Shown: positions 36,492-45,056 of the stretch, in pieces
How positions within the stretch are numbered: the stretch's first letter is position 1
Layout of the letters: every line of letters begins with the position of its first letter
Source: Leptolyngbya sp. PCC 6406
GTDB taxonomy: Bacteria; Cyanobacteriota; Cyanobacteriia; Phormidesmidales; Phormidesmidaceae
Direction of reading: 5' to 3'
DNA length: 64,000 bases
NCBI RefSeq assembly: GCF_000332095.2
Contig: NZ_KI913949.1
Location: 437,237-501,236 of the forward strand
The notes under the pieces: generated by a model
The model's input: only the letters and a program-made list of their open reading frames with translations
Told to the model about the DNA's origin: nothing
Database searches by the model: none
Position numbers and translations under genes: made by a program

Positions 36492-39400
36492 ATGAAAATG
36501 GGTACTTCTTTCGCATTTCCACCTTTTTCTGAGTCTTCTAAACATCAATTTGAATTGTCGAACATCAACTTAGACAGTGACGCTTTTCCTGAATACCGTT
36601 ATCCAGATGCCTCTGTTCTACTGGACATCCTGGATCATAGTGAGGCGGCAATTGTTGTGTTTCGGATGTTCGCAAGTCGCAACTGGGAGTACTTGTACTT
36701 CTCTCCAGGCTGTCAACATCTCTACGACTATTCCCCTGAGGCGCTGTTGGCAGACAACACCCTCTGGCTGTCACACGTCCATCCTGAAGACCGGGAAACC
36801 CTTCTCGAATCCTGCTACGAAGGGATCCTATCGGGACAACCCTTTACCCTGGAGTTTCGGTTTCACCATGGTCAGCAGGATCTGCGCTGGATTGCCAGTC
36901 ACCATTCAGTGCGCCCAGAACCGGAGGGCCAGAGTTGGGTCGTCACCGCCTTCAATGTCGATATCAGCGATCGTAAACGGGCAGAATCTGACCTAGAGCA
37001 GCGCAATCAGGAACTTCGGGCTATGCTCCAGGCGTTTCCCGATCTGGTATTTCGGGTGCGGGGAGACGGCACCATTTTGGAATGCCAAAGTGTAAGTCTA
37101 TCGGAGGAGAAGCAGCAGGATTTCTATGTCTCTCTAGCAGACTGTCTCAACCAGTCTTTTCATGCACTATTTCCCCTAGAGACTGCCCAAAATATCCAAG
37201 CTGCTATTCAATTAGCCCTGCAAAATCAGCATATTAGCACCGTCGAATATAGTCTGAATATTAATACTCATACCCATTACTATGAAGCCCGCGTCGTTCC
37301 CCTTAGGGCCAACGAAGTCCTCATAGTGGCCCGCAATATTACGGATCAAATGGAGATGAGTAATCAACTCCGGTCTAGTCAGCAAAAGTACCAAACCCTG
37401 TTCAATATCCTGCCCATGGGCATCACCATTACCGATGCCGAGGGAGTAATTCTAGAGGTTAATCCTGCCACCGAGACCCTGTTGGGAATTTCCCGTGAGG
37501 AACTGGTGGGTCGTAGCTGTGATTCTAGCCCCTGGCAGATGCTGCACCCAGACAGCAGCATTATGCCCCCAGCGGAATATGCCGGCATCTTGGCCCTGCG
37601 GGAAAACCGCACCGTGGCGGATGTGGAAATGGGCATCCTGCGCCCCGATGATACCCTCCGTTGGTTGAATGTCACCGCCACCCCGATTCCCCTGTCCAAC
37701 TATGGGGTGGCCATTGTCTACGAAGACATTACGGCCCGACAGCAGTACGAACTGGCCCTACGCAGCAATGAGGAGCGGTTGCGCCTCGCCTTGGAGGGGG
37801 CCGGGATGGGCAGTTGGGACTGGAACTTGGTCACGGGTCAGGTGACCTGTTCTGAAAGTCTAGAAACCCTGTTGGGCTTTGCCCCCGGTACCCTGGTCAT
37901 GATCGAACAAGTGCGGCCCTTACTGCATCCGGCGGATGTAGAGCGCGTGGAAGCGGCGGTGCAGGCCAGTATCCAGCAGGAGGTGCCCTACAATATAGAG
38001 TTTCGCTTTTTCAAAGCGGATGGGACTCAACATTGGTTGGCCAGCCAGGGTCAAGTGGTGCGAGATCAAGGGGGACGCCCCCTACGCTTTGTCGGCGTGG
38101 ATGTGGATATTACCCCCCGCAAGCAGGCGGAGGAAGCCCTGCGGCAGTATGAGCGAATTGTGTCGGCTATCCCCGATGCTATGGCCCTAGTGGCTCCTGA
38201 TTACACCTATCAGATGGTGAACCAGGTTTACCTCGACTGGCACCACAGACGCCGGGAGGACATTCTAGGTCAGTCCGCTGCCGATCTCCTGGGGGAAGCA
38301 GTGTTTTATACCGTGACTAAACCCAGCCTAGATCGCGCTCTACGCGGGGAAATTGTCCGCTACCAGGACTGGCTCACCTTTGCCGAAGGGACGCAACGTT
38401 TTGTGGGGGCCACCTACGCGCCCTACTATGATTCAGCAGGGCAACTGGCGGGGGTTGTGGTGGCCAGTCGGGATCTCACGGATCTGAAGTTGGCGGAGGT
38501 GGCGCTCCAGCAGCAGGCGGCGCGGGAGGCGGTGTTAACCACGGTTACTAACACCATTCAGGAAACCTTTGATATTCAGAGCATTCTGGATGCAGCAGTC
38601 CTCACCATTCTGCATTTTTTCCAGGCCGATCGTGTCCTCGTGTATCAAATTACCGATCAGCAGCAGGGGCGTGATCAGATCCGGGGGATCGTGGTATCGG
38701 AGGCAGTGGAGGGTGATTGGCCTTCGATGCAGGACGTGACGATAGATGAGCCCTGCCTCGGGGAGGAGCAGCGGACTCAAGCCTATCGACGGGGTAAAGT
38801 GCAGGCGATCGCAGATATCGACGCCGTGCCCCTAGCCTCCTGTTATCGGGAGTTGCTCCAGCGCTACCAGGTGCGGGCTAATTTGGTGGTGCCCATTGTG
38901 CAAGAAGCAACTCTATGGGGGCTACTGGCGATTCAGCAATGTGATCGCCCTCGCCATTGGCAGCACGCAGATATTGATTTGCTTCAGCAGTTGAGCCAAA
39001 AGCTCAGCATTGCCATTCGTCAGGCCCACCTCTACCAAACATTGCAGGTCACTAACCAGCAGTTGGAATATCTGGCTAACCATGATGCCCTCACCCGCAT
39101 ACCCAATCGCCGCTATTTTATGAAGCACTTGGGCCAGGAATGGAAGCGGGCTCACCGCGACCAGACGGTTCTGACCTTGGTTCTGTGCGATGTGGACCAC
39201 TTCAAGCGCTACAACGACACCTATGGCCACGTCATGGGGGATAAGTGTCTAGCCCAGGTGGCAGCGGCGCTGCAAGGGGCCATGCAGCGCCCCGCTGACC
39301 TGGTAGCCCGCTTTGGGGGAGAGGAATTTGTCATGGTGCTGCCCAATACCACGGTGACGGGTGCGATCGCGGTGGTGGAATCGATTCAGCAGGCCCTCCA

Positions 39401-39578
39401 TGATCGATACCTGCCCCATCGCACCTCGTTGGTGAGCGATCGGGTCACCCTCAGCTTTGGGATTGCTAGCCGTTGCCCCCAGGCGCGAGACTTTGCCAAG
39501 ACCCTGCTCCAGGCGGCGGACGAAGCCCTGTATGAAGCGAAGCAAAAGGGCCGCGATCGCTATTCTCTTGCTCCGTGA
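36492..39578 (+). CDS. Multi-PAS, GAF and GGDEF diguanylate cyclase
   Basis: The 1028-residue soluble sensor has five PAS-like domains: about 50-165, 170-290, 298-415, 420-548 and 550-670. Each ends in a DISDRK/DITAR/DITPRK/DLTDLK-type junction. A GAF domain follows (about 690-850; SCYRELLQRYQVRANLVVPI and WGLLAIQQC). A GGDEF domain (about 860-1025) has LTRIPNRRYF, LCDVDHFKRYNDTYGHVMGDKCL and active-site ARFGGEEF. An RxxD inhibition site (RPAD) lies five residues upstream. It should make c-di-GMP in response to several signals. The GAF has a Cys where bilin-binding cyanobacteriochromes have theirs. Confidence 0.92.
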   Translation: MKMGTSFAFPPFSESSKHQFELSNINLDSDAFPEYRYPDASVLLDILDHSEAAIVVFRMFASRNWEYLYFSPGCQHLYDYSPEALLADNTLWLSHVHPEDRETLLESCYEGILSGQPFTLEFRFHHGQQDLRWIASHHSVRPEPEGQSWVVTAFNVDISDRKRAESDLEQRNQELRAMLQAFPDLVFRVRGDGTILECQSVSLSEEKQQDFYVSLADCLNQSFHALFPLETAQNIQAAIQLALQNQHISTVEYSLNINTHTHYYEARVVPLRANEVLIVARNITDQMEMSNQLRSSQQKYQTLFNILPMGITITDAEGVILEVNPATETLLGISREELVGRSCDSSPWQMLHPDSSIMPPAEYAGILALRENRTVADVEMGILRPDDTLRWLNVTATPIPLSNYGVAIVYEDITARQQYELALRSNEERLRLALEGAGMGSWDWNLVTGQVTCSESLETLLGFAPGTLVMIEQVRPLLHPADVERVEAAVQASIQQEVPYNIEFRFFKADGTQHWLASQGQVVRDQGGRPLRFVGVDVDITPRKQAEEALRQYERIVSAIPDAMALVAPDYTYQMVNQVYLDWHHRRREDILGQSAADLLGEAVFYTVTKPSLDRALRGEIVRYQDWLTFAEGTQRFVGATYAPYYDSAGQLAGVVVASRDLTDLKLAEVALQQQAAREAVLTTVTNTIQETFDIQSILDAAVLTILHFFQADRVLVYQITDQQQGRDQIRGIVVSEAVEGDWPSMQDVTIDEPCLGEEQRTQAYRRGKVQAIADIDAVPLASCYRELLQRYQVRANLVVPIVQEATLWGLLAIQQCDRPRHWQHADIDLLQQLSQKLSIAIRQAHLYQTLQVTNQQLEYLANHDALTRIPNRRYFMKHLGQEWKRAHRDQTVLTLVLCDVDHFKRYNDTYGHVMGDKCLAQVAAALQGAMQRPADLVARFGGEEFVMVLPNTTVTGAIAVVESIQQALHDRYLPHRTSLVSDRVTLSFGIASRCPQARDFAKTLLQAADEALYEAKQKGRDRYSLAP

Positions 39579-39582
39579 GGTG

Positions 39583-40090
39583 GGGGTAGGGGCGCGGTTT
39601 CCGCGCCCAATGCAGAATGTCGCCGTAGGGGCAATCCCTTGTGGTTGCCCGGTGGGCGGGTGACCGATATTGGGGTGGATGGGGTAGGGGGGTGATGGGG
39701 TAGGGAGGTGATGGGGTAGGGGGGTGATGGGGTAGGGGCGCAGTGCCCGCGCCCAATGCAGGGGGTGGCAGGAATTTTGAGTTTTGAGTTTTGAGTTTTG
39801 AGTTTTGAATGGAATGTCTCGTAGGGGCGGGTTTAGCCGGGATTGGGTGGGTGATTCAGGAATGAGCTGGCAAAACCCGCCCTGCCCCGTACCGGGTAAT
39901 CCAGTCGTTTCGTTTTGAATTGAATTACCCGTAGGGGCGCGGTTTCCGCGCCCAATGCAGGGGGTGACAGGTGATGGTGTAGGGGCGCGGAAACCGCGCC
40001 CAATGCAGAATGTCGCCGTAGGGGCGGGTTTGGCTCGTATTGACTGGGAAATCCAAAATGGGAGGCTCAAAACCCGCCCTACCCAGTTTG
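39583..40090. repeat. Cluster of short GC-palindrome repeats
   Basis: At least five units contain GTAGGGGC followed by GCGGTTTCCGCGCCC, or its partner GCGGAAACCGCGCCC, and then AATGCAG. Variants read GGGGCGGGTTT(A/G)GC. Each palindrome could fold into a 7-bp stem. Related units at 33360-33430 run in the opposite orientation. Confidence 0.72.
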
Positions 40091-40329
40091 CGGGTGACCG
40101 ATATTGATCTGGATCCGTAGGAGCAATCTCTTGCTTGCCCTGTTCGCGTAGCGGCTTCTAAGAAACTCCCCTCTGTGGGCAGGACCCAAATTTCCCCCTG
40201 CGCTCGGAATGACAGGCGGATTGTCATGTTGTTCGCGGAGCGACTTCTCAGAAACTTCCCTCCGTGACCTGAGCTCGACAAGGAGTAGGGGGCTAAAAAA
40301 CGTCAATGCGGTATCAGCGCTGTCACCCC

Positions 40330-40460
40330 GCCGGGAATTCAAAATTCCCGGCTAACAGGCTTAAGTCCATTAAAAATGGACTGGGAGCTGGGCTGGGAAT
40401 AGGGGGGCGAGTCCGTTTTAACGGACTTCTGCTATGAGCCAGGGCAATTTATTCCCTGGC
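40330..40460. repeat. Multi-hairpin repeat, copy 2
   Basis: Four hairpins: GCCGGGAATT/AATTCCCGGC (40330-40352), AGTCCATT/AATGGACT (40364-40382), AGTCCGTT/AACGGACT (40410-40427) and GCCAGGG/CCCTGGC (40438-40460). The last two are joined by a GCTATGAGCC linker as in the copy at 3436-3549. Confidence 0.7.
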
Positions 40461-40559
40461 GGATGGGCAGCGAAGCTTAAGTCGAACTCAGATCTCCGTG
40501 AGCCAGACCGAGATTCCTCCCTTCGCTCGGAATGACAGGCTTCCCTCTGTTTCTTCCGG

Positions 40560-40691
40560 GCATTACCCAACATTTTGGGTTGGGTCCGTTGCTCCGGAGG
40601 AGCAACCTAGCCATAGTGAGCTCAGCCGAACGGTGAGAGACCGAGGTGTGCCACGATAGGACGGCCAGAGTATTTACACCGCACGGTACTA
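40560..40691 (+). repeat. Partial family A repeat
   Basis: The right two-thirds are recognisable: CCGAGGTGTGCCACGATAGG, ACGGCCAGAGTATTTAC and the terminal GCACGGTACTA. The left end is replaced by CCAACATTTTGGGTTGGG, so it is truncated or recombined. Confidence 0.6.
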
Positions 40692-40861
40692 GGAGCCTTT
40701 GTGTGGCGGTTCTGGCGCTGGCCGAAGGAGAGCAAGAATTTGCCGGAACTAGGGTAACCCGCTAGGATCACCGCTATACTTCTACTCCTTAGAATTGCAC
40801 CAACACCAAATAATTAGTATTCCACTAATTAGTATTTCACTAGCGGGCGGCAGCGTGGGTT

Positions 40862-42952
40862 ATGGCCTATTGGGAGTTCCTACTACAGCAAGAGGGCGAT
40901 CGCAGTTGGCTGCCCCTAGAAACCACCCATGTGGAAATCCTGGAGGGGCGCTATCGCATCGTCGCCCACACCAGTCACCACAACACGGCGGTAGAGGTGC
41001 AATTGATTCAAGTTGTTCAGGATACCCAGCCTCCCAAGCGCCGGGGATTGAAGCGCCAAGGCCAGACCAATGGGGAGGGACTGATGGCCGTCATGCCCTT
41101 CACTCATTTGGTGGCGGGAACCTGGACCGTGCGCTGTCGCGCTGCCGAGGCCAGAGCCGAGGCATGGGAATACGGTGTCCAGCTCCAAGTCCTTCCCGTG
41201 GAGGCAGATCCCGAAGGTTGGGCTCCTGACTGGGAACTGCCGGACCCTGCTCAGGATTTAGGCCAGATTCCAGAATTGGCCAATCTGGCTCATCCGGCAA
41301 ACCAGGATTCCCCTGGGGTCCCGCTCACGTCTGCACCGGGAGATTTGATTCCCACCGCTGAGGCTCCCCCGGACCTTGACACGGCCCAACTTACGGCTCT
41401 ACCCCTACGGCTGCGCCTAGAACAACAGGCTTTGGTGGCGCGCCAGGGTGTTCCTGTGGTGTTACGGGGAGAGGTGGTTGCAGCGGCAGAAGAGCCCATG
41501 ACCCTGGGGGAAAATGCCCATCTCTGGGTACAGCTTCGCAACCCAGAGACCGGGGCCATCGTCAGTCGTCTATCGCGATCGCTGCCCCTCGATCAAGGGC
41601 CGTTTACCCTGACGGTGCCCCTCCCGGAACACCAACCCACCCGTCTTCTGGTGGGAGAAATGAGTCTCTGGCAGGGCACACCACCAGAGCAGGTTATTGC
41701 CCTTCAGGGATTCACCATCACCATCAACCTCGATACCCTCCTAGAGGTGGTGGCGAACCAAGGGGAACAGGGTCGTCTGGATCCCTTTGTGGCAACGGCG
41801 TCCCCCGAGACAACAGCCTCAGTTCAGGAACCGGCCCCGCCGCTTCAGATACCCCGCCCCCGAGATATTCCCTTCCGACAGATTTACTTGCCCACCACTG
41901 GTCTTACCCTGCCCCCCCAAATCCATCGCCCAGAGAGTACCAGGGGAATTCCATCCGCGATGGTCAGAGACCGGCCCAAAGGGGCCATCGCACTGCCCGC
42001 CCTACCTAACCAGACGGTGCGCACGTCCCACCCCGCCAACCCCAACCGTCCAGATCGAGCCCTGGAACTGCCCCCCTTGGCAGTGGCATCCCTACCTCCG
42101 GAAACTGCACCTGATGCTCCCGTGGACCGCCCCCTTGACCTCCCCAATTTTGTTAAGGAACCTCCGGCTCCGAGCTTTCCAGCAGAGGCGGCTACCGCAG
42201 CCGATGTTCCAGCTTTCACGGGAGATACGGGAGACATGAATGCTTCCACCGACCCCGACTTCCAAGCGTTAAGGCTGCAAGATCGCTTTTGGTCACGGCT
42301 GAGTGCCTTGGCTCAGGATGGTCATACCTCCGCTGCTAGTCTTAAAACTGAAATGCAGGCGGCGGGCCTGGATTTAGATTCCTCCGCCCCAGAGATCAAC
42401 CTACCAACGCTGCCGACGCCCGTCCCCAATTCCCCTGCGATTGACCCGGAAGCTACCGCCCAGGAGGCCATCGCCTTTGAGCACGAGGTGGTGATGTACG
42501 ATGCCGACCCCAATTTTCCAGAGCCTACCCCGGTCTCTGGAGCCAGCGACATCCCCACAGCAGCCCTAGGCCCAGACGCCCTAGAGGACATCCCTGTGGT
42601 GCCCGTACCAGAGCTAGACCTGCCTGAGGGTGACCTAATTGCGGGGACTCCGATTACGGTGGTGATACGGCTGCCGCGTCTACCTCAGCGTCTAGCAGTG
42701 AAGTTTTGGATGACTGATATCCAGAGTCGCAGCCTGGTGGAAAAACCCCGCTGGCTGATGACCTGGACCCCCCTGGAGGGAGAGAGACAGGAAACGGTGT
42801 TGCAGATACAGGTGCCTATGGGCTGTTTAGCGGCTCGGTTTGAAGCCATTGCCATTGACCTCACCAATCAGCAGGAAAGTCGCAAGGTGGCCTTACACCG
42901 TACGATTATTCCGCCCCACCTCTTAGATCTCCCCGCTGACGAGGATATTTAG
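40862..42952 (+). CDS. Long Pro-rich cyanobacterial protein of unknown function
   Basis: The 696-residue protein has no signal peptide. An N-terminal beta-rich domain (about 1-115; YWEFLLQQEGDRSWLPLETTHVEILEGRYRIVAHTSHHNTAVEVQLI) is followed by an acidic/Pro linker and a second beta domain (about 180-290). A long Pro-rich low-complexity region (about 300-590) precedes a C-terminal beta domain (GTPITVVIRLPRLPQRLAVKFWMTDIQSRSLVEKPRWLMTWTPL). The architecture suggests a scaffold or adhesion-like role, which is only inference. In the linker, SAMVRDRPKGAIALPAL (41957-41992) is encoded by an in-frame family F repeat. Confidence 0.8.
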   Translation: MAYWEFLLQQEGDRSWLPLETTHVEILEGRYRIVAHTSHHNTAVEVQLIQVVQDTQPPKRRGLKRQGQTNGEGLMAVMPFTHLVAGTWTVRCRAAEARAEAWEYGVQLQVLPVEADPEGWAPDWELPDPAQDLGQIPELANLAHPANQDSPGVPLTSAPGDLIPTAEAPPDLDTAQLTALPLRLRLEQQALVARQGVPVVLRGEVVAAAEEPMTLGENAHLWVQLRNPETGAIVSRLSRSLPLDQGPFTLTVPLPEHQPTRLLVGEMSLWQGTPPEQVIALQGFTITINLDTLLEVVANQGEQGRLDPFVATASPETTASVQEPAPPLQIPRPRDIPFRQIYLPTTGLTLPPQIHRPESTRGIPSAMVRDRPKGAIALPALPNQTVRTSHPANPNRPDRALELPPLAVASLPPETAPDAPVDRPLDLPNFVKEPPAPSFPAEAATAADVPAFTGDTGDMNASTDPDFQALRLQDRFWSRLSALAQDGHTSAASLKTEMQAAGLDLDSSAPEINLPTLPTPVPNSPAIDPEATAQEAIAFEHEVVMYDADPNFPEPTPVSGASDIPTAALGPDALEDIPVVPVPELDLPEGDLIAGTPITVVIRLPRLPQRLAVKFWMTDIQSRSLVEKPRWLMTWTPLEGERQETVLQIQVPMGCLAARFEAIAIDLTNQQESRKVALHRTIIPPHLLDLPADEDI
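41957..41992 (+). repeat. Family F palindromic repeat in the Pro-rich protein gene
   Basis: GCGATGGTCAGAGACCGGCC then CAAAGGGGCCATCGC. It is the best-preserved coding copy, encoding MVRDRPKGAIA, in a disordered linker. Confidence 0.78.
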
Positions 42953-43149
42953 ATCCGGTTTGCCTTGCTCCTCAGGGCATCGAGAAACGTTAAGAAATGC
43001 AGCAGACCCCGCCATGAATCGTAGTATTTCCCACCATTTCACAGTAATCTAGTCGAGAAGTTCCCTAATTTAGCGGGCTGTAGAGCCTCTGCGGCGGGTT
43101 AAGTCGGGGACATTTAATCTGTGTTGAAGGATGCGATAGGAAATCTGAT

Positions 43150-43260
43150 ATGGCAGCTTCATTTCTACCCTCCGTCCTAGTTCCTCTGGTGGGCATTGTT
43201 TTTCCCGCCGCGACCATGGCGTTCTTATTTTTGTATGTTGAGCGTGAGGATGCCGCCTAG
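43150..43260 (+). CDS. psaI: Photosystem I reaction centre subunit VIII
   Basis: A 36-residue [39 protein letters not shown], matches PsaI over its whole length: the AASFLP start, VPLVG, FPAxTMAFLF and the Y-x-E-R-E end. PsaI is a single-span thylakoid protein that helps anchor PsaL in photosystem I trimers. AGGA lies 9 bases upstream of the ATG. psaL is not adjacent. A strong terminator follows, so it is probably monocistronic. Confidence 0.93.
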   Translation: MAASFLPSVLVPLVGIVFPAATMAFLFLYVEREDAA

Positions 43261-43296
43261 GCAGCCTGGAACTCATCTATAAATCCCCTGCCGGGA

Positions 43297-43340
43297 AACT
43301 CGTATAGACAGCCCATGGGCTGTCTATACGAGTTTTGAGC
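43297..43340 (+). terminator. Terminator after psaI
   Basis: A perfect palindrome (AACTCGTATAGACAGCCCA and its complement TGGGCTGTCTATACGAGTT, 43297-43335 region), ending in a short T run. It starts about 36 bases after the psaI stop. Confidence 0.82.
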
Positions 43341-43478
43341 CTCATTTAAGGGCGATTAAGGGCGATTTTGTCCTAGGTGCCCCTCTTCTCCCTCCATGGG
43401 GATATCTGGGCAATCCTAGTCATGGGGACGGATTTTCGCCATAGGGCCAGAGTTGTAGGTCTGGAGGTGTGAAAAAAA

Positions 43479-43516
43479 CGACAAAAGCGGCATCTGTTTG
43501 GATGCCGCTTTTGTCG
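43479..43516 (-). terminator. Terminator of the DUF4278 gene (minus strand)
   Basis: CGACAAAAGCGGCATC and GATGCCGCTTTTGTCG form a 16-bp stem with a six-base loop. On the minus strand it is followed by a seven-T run (A run at 43472-43478 on the plus strand). It therefore terminates leftward transcription from the DUF4278 gene, 100 bases away. Confidence 0.8.
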
Positions 43517-43618
43517 CTTGATGAGCAATATCAGCTCTGGCTGTTGACGATAGCTTCACGGGCCAGAATCACTAAGGGACTCAGGAACGTGGGCTCAGAG
43601 GCCAGAACCCGTACAGGT

Positions 43619-43789
43619 TTAGTGGATGTCCACGCCCCGGTACTTAAGCCCTTGGGGATGGGTCTTAGCCCCTTGATTAGTTACTCGACGGGTTACCACT
43701 GCGCCCCGGTAACGACCGATGACTTCTTCTGTGGTTTCTAGATTGCTTTGGTTGGGTTGATAGTCAACACCGCGATAACGCAAGTTCAT
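43619..43789 (-). CDS. DUF4278 small protein
   Basis: A 56-residue ORF from an ATG at 43789: MNLRYRGVDYQPN...ETTEEVIGRYRGAVVTRR...GLKYRGVDIH. The twin YRGV motifs at the two ends and the central YRG are the DUF4278 signature, a short basic protein family frequent in cyanobacteria with no known function. It is followed by its own terminator. A 90-codon plus-strand ORF covering it is rejected. Confidence 0.82.
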   Translation of the reverse strand: MNLRYRGVDYQPNQSNLETTEEVIGRYRGAVVTRRVTNQGAKTHPQGLKYRGVDIH

Positions 43790-44049
43790 AGTTGTCGCCT
43801 CAAAATCACAACTGGTTGAAGGGAAAGAGGCGCGTTCCTTCAGGAATATCCTTACTTCCGTCTCTGCTGCAAGTTGCTTTAGAGATGAACGTTTTGCTTT
43901 CTGTATCTAAATTTACAGTTTTGTCCCAATGTTGTCAACCCTTGACCCCCCCAAATAGGGGTTTCTTTAGAATTTCCTCACATTTGTCCTACGCGCTCCG
44001 CTTTGGCCTTACTGCGAAGATACTAAGGTGACGTTGTGGAGGGATCGCC

Positions 44050-44916
44050 GTGGTGCCCTTGGATCTGGTTTTGGACCCGTTGTTGCGGCAGTGGTTGCAG
44101 GAGGATATTGGTCGGGGTGATCGCACGACCCAGGGACTGGGGAGCTGCATTCACACCCTCGGGGAGGCTCAGTGGGTGGCTAAGGCGACGGGAGTTGTGG
44201 CGGGGTTATCCGTGGCGCGGCGAGTGTTTCAACTCTTGGATGGGACTGTGCAGTTTGCGCTCCTTGTAGAAGATGGGGCAACCTGTGAACCGGGGCAGAA
44301 GATTGCGGGTGTGACGGGTTCCCTGGGCAGCCTGCTGATGGGGGAGCGAGTGGCGTTGAACCTGGCCATGCGTCTCAGCGGTATTGCCACTATGACGCGG
44401 CAATATTGCGATCGCATTTCTGATCTCCCTACTCAACTTGTAGATACCCGGAAAACAACACCGGGACTCAGACTTTTGGAAAAGTACGCCACCTGGGTTG
44501 GTGGGGCCAGGAATCATCGCATGGGTCTCGATGACGGGGTGATGGTCAAGGAAAACCATATCGCTGCTGCTGGGGGCATCCAAGCCGCTGTGGACCAGAT
44601 TCGCCAGCGAATTCCCTATCCCCTCACGATTGAGGTGGAAACAGAAACCCTAGATCAGGTCCAGTCAGCTCTGATCGCAAGGGCAGACATCATCATGCTG
44701 GATAATATGCCTCTGGACCTGATGCGGCAGGCCGTCGCCCTAATTCGCCAGAGCGATCGCCCCGTCCCCATTGAAGCTTCTGGCAACATCACCCTCGATA
44801 CTCTCCGTCCAGTGGCGGAGACTGGCGTGGATTATATTTCCACCAGTGCCCCGATTACGCGGTCACCCTGGTTGGATTTAAGTATGCGGATTGAAATGCC
44901 CCTTGAAAGGGTCTAG
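44050..44916 (+). CDS. nadC: Nicotinate-nucleotide pyrophosphorylase (quinolinate phosphoribosyltransferase)
   Basis: The 288-residue protein starts at a GTG after GGAGGG. It has LQEDIGRGDRTT, NLAMRLSGIATMTR, VDTRKTTPGLRLLEKYA, GARNHRMGLDDGVMVKENHI and IEVETETLDQ, covering the QPRTase active site (Arg, His, Lys, Glu ligands for quinolinate and PRPP). It makes nicotinate mononucleotide in de novo NAD synthesis. Its TAG stop is the first three bases of a 143-bp repeat. Confidence 0.96.
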   Translation: MVPLDLVLDPLLRQWLQEDIGRGDRTTQGLGSCIHTLGEAQWVAKATGVVAGLSVARRVFQLLDGTVQFALLVEDGATCEPGQKIAGVTGSLGSLLMGERVALNLAMRLSGIATMTRQYCDRISDLPTQLVDTRKTTPGLRLLEKYATWVGGARNHRMGLDDGVMVKENHIAAAGGIQAAVDQIRQRIPYPLTIEVETETLDQVQSALIARADIIMLDNMPLDLMRQAVALIRQSDRPVPIEASGNITLDTLRPVAETGVDYISTSAPITRSPWLDLSMRIEMPLERV

Positions 44917-45056
44917 TACCGCAGGGCGTAAATCAGCCTACTACTGTCGCACCAGCCCAACCTTTTCCGGTCCCCTCTCCCCGTGGGAGAGAGCTAGGGT
45001 GAGGGGCCGAGTGTGCCACGATGGAACGGCCAGGGTATTTACGCCGCAGAGTACTA
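44914..45056 (+). repeat. 143-bp family A repeat forming the whole nadC-DUF2237 gap
   Basis: It begins TAGTACCGCAGGGCGTAAAT and ends in GTACTA. The outer TAG is the nadC stop on the plus strand. The outer CTA is the DUF2237 stop (TAG) on the minus strand. No other intergenic sequence separates the two genes. Confidence 0.93.

Larger units (their letters stand above)
39579..40861. other. 1.3-kb gene-free repeat field
   Basis: No gene is supported. From the left it has GC-palindromic short repeats (39583-40090), G-rich direct repeats of GTGATGGGGTAGGG type (39680-39740) and four tandem GAGTTTT units (39777-39810). A stretch at 40100-40300 carries matches to sequence near 40495-40560 (ccctgcgctcggaatgacagg). 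A multi-hairpin repeat (40330-40460) and a partial family A copy (about 40560-40691) follow. The last 150 bases probably hold the promoter of the next gene. Confidence 0.7.

Noticed and set aside
39680..39745. Regularly spaced GTGATGGGGTAGGG units resembling a CRISPR array
   Set aside because: Units are only about 20 bases with no unique spacers between them, and no cas genes are present.
43469..43741. 90-codon plus-strand ORF opening MKKTTKAASVW
   Set aside because: It reads through the minus-strand terminator hairpin and antisense to the well-supported DUF4278 gene; no domain likeness.
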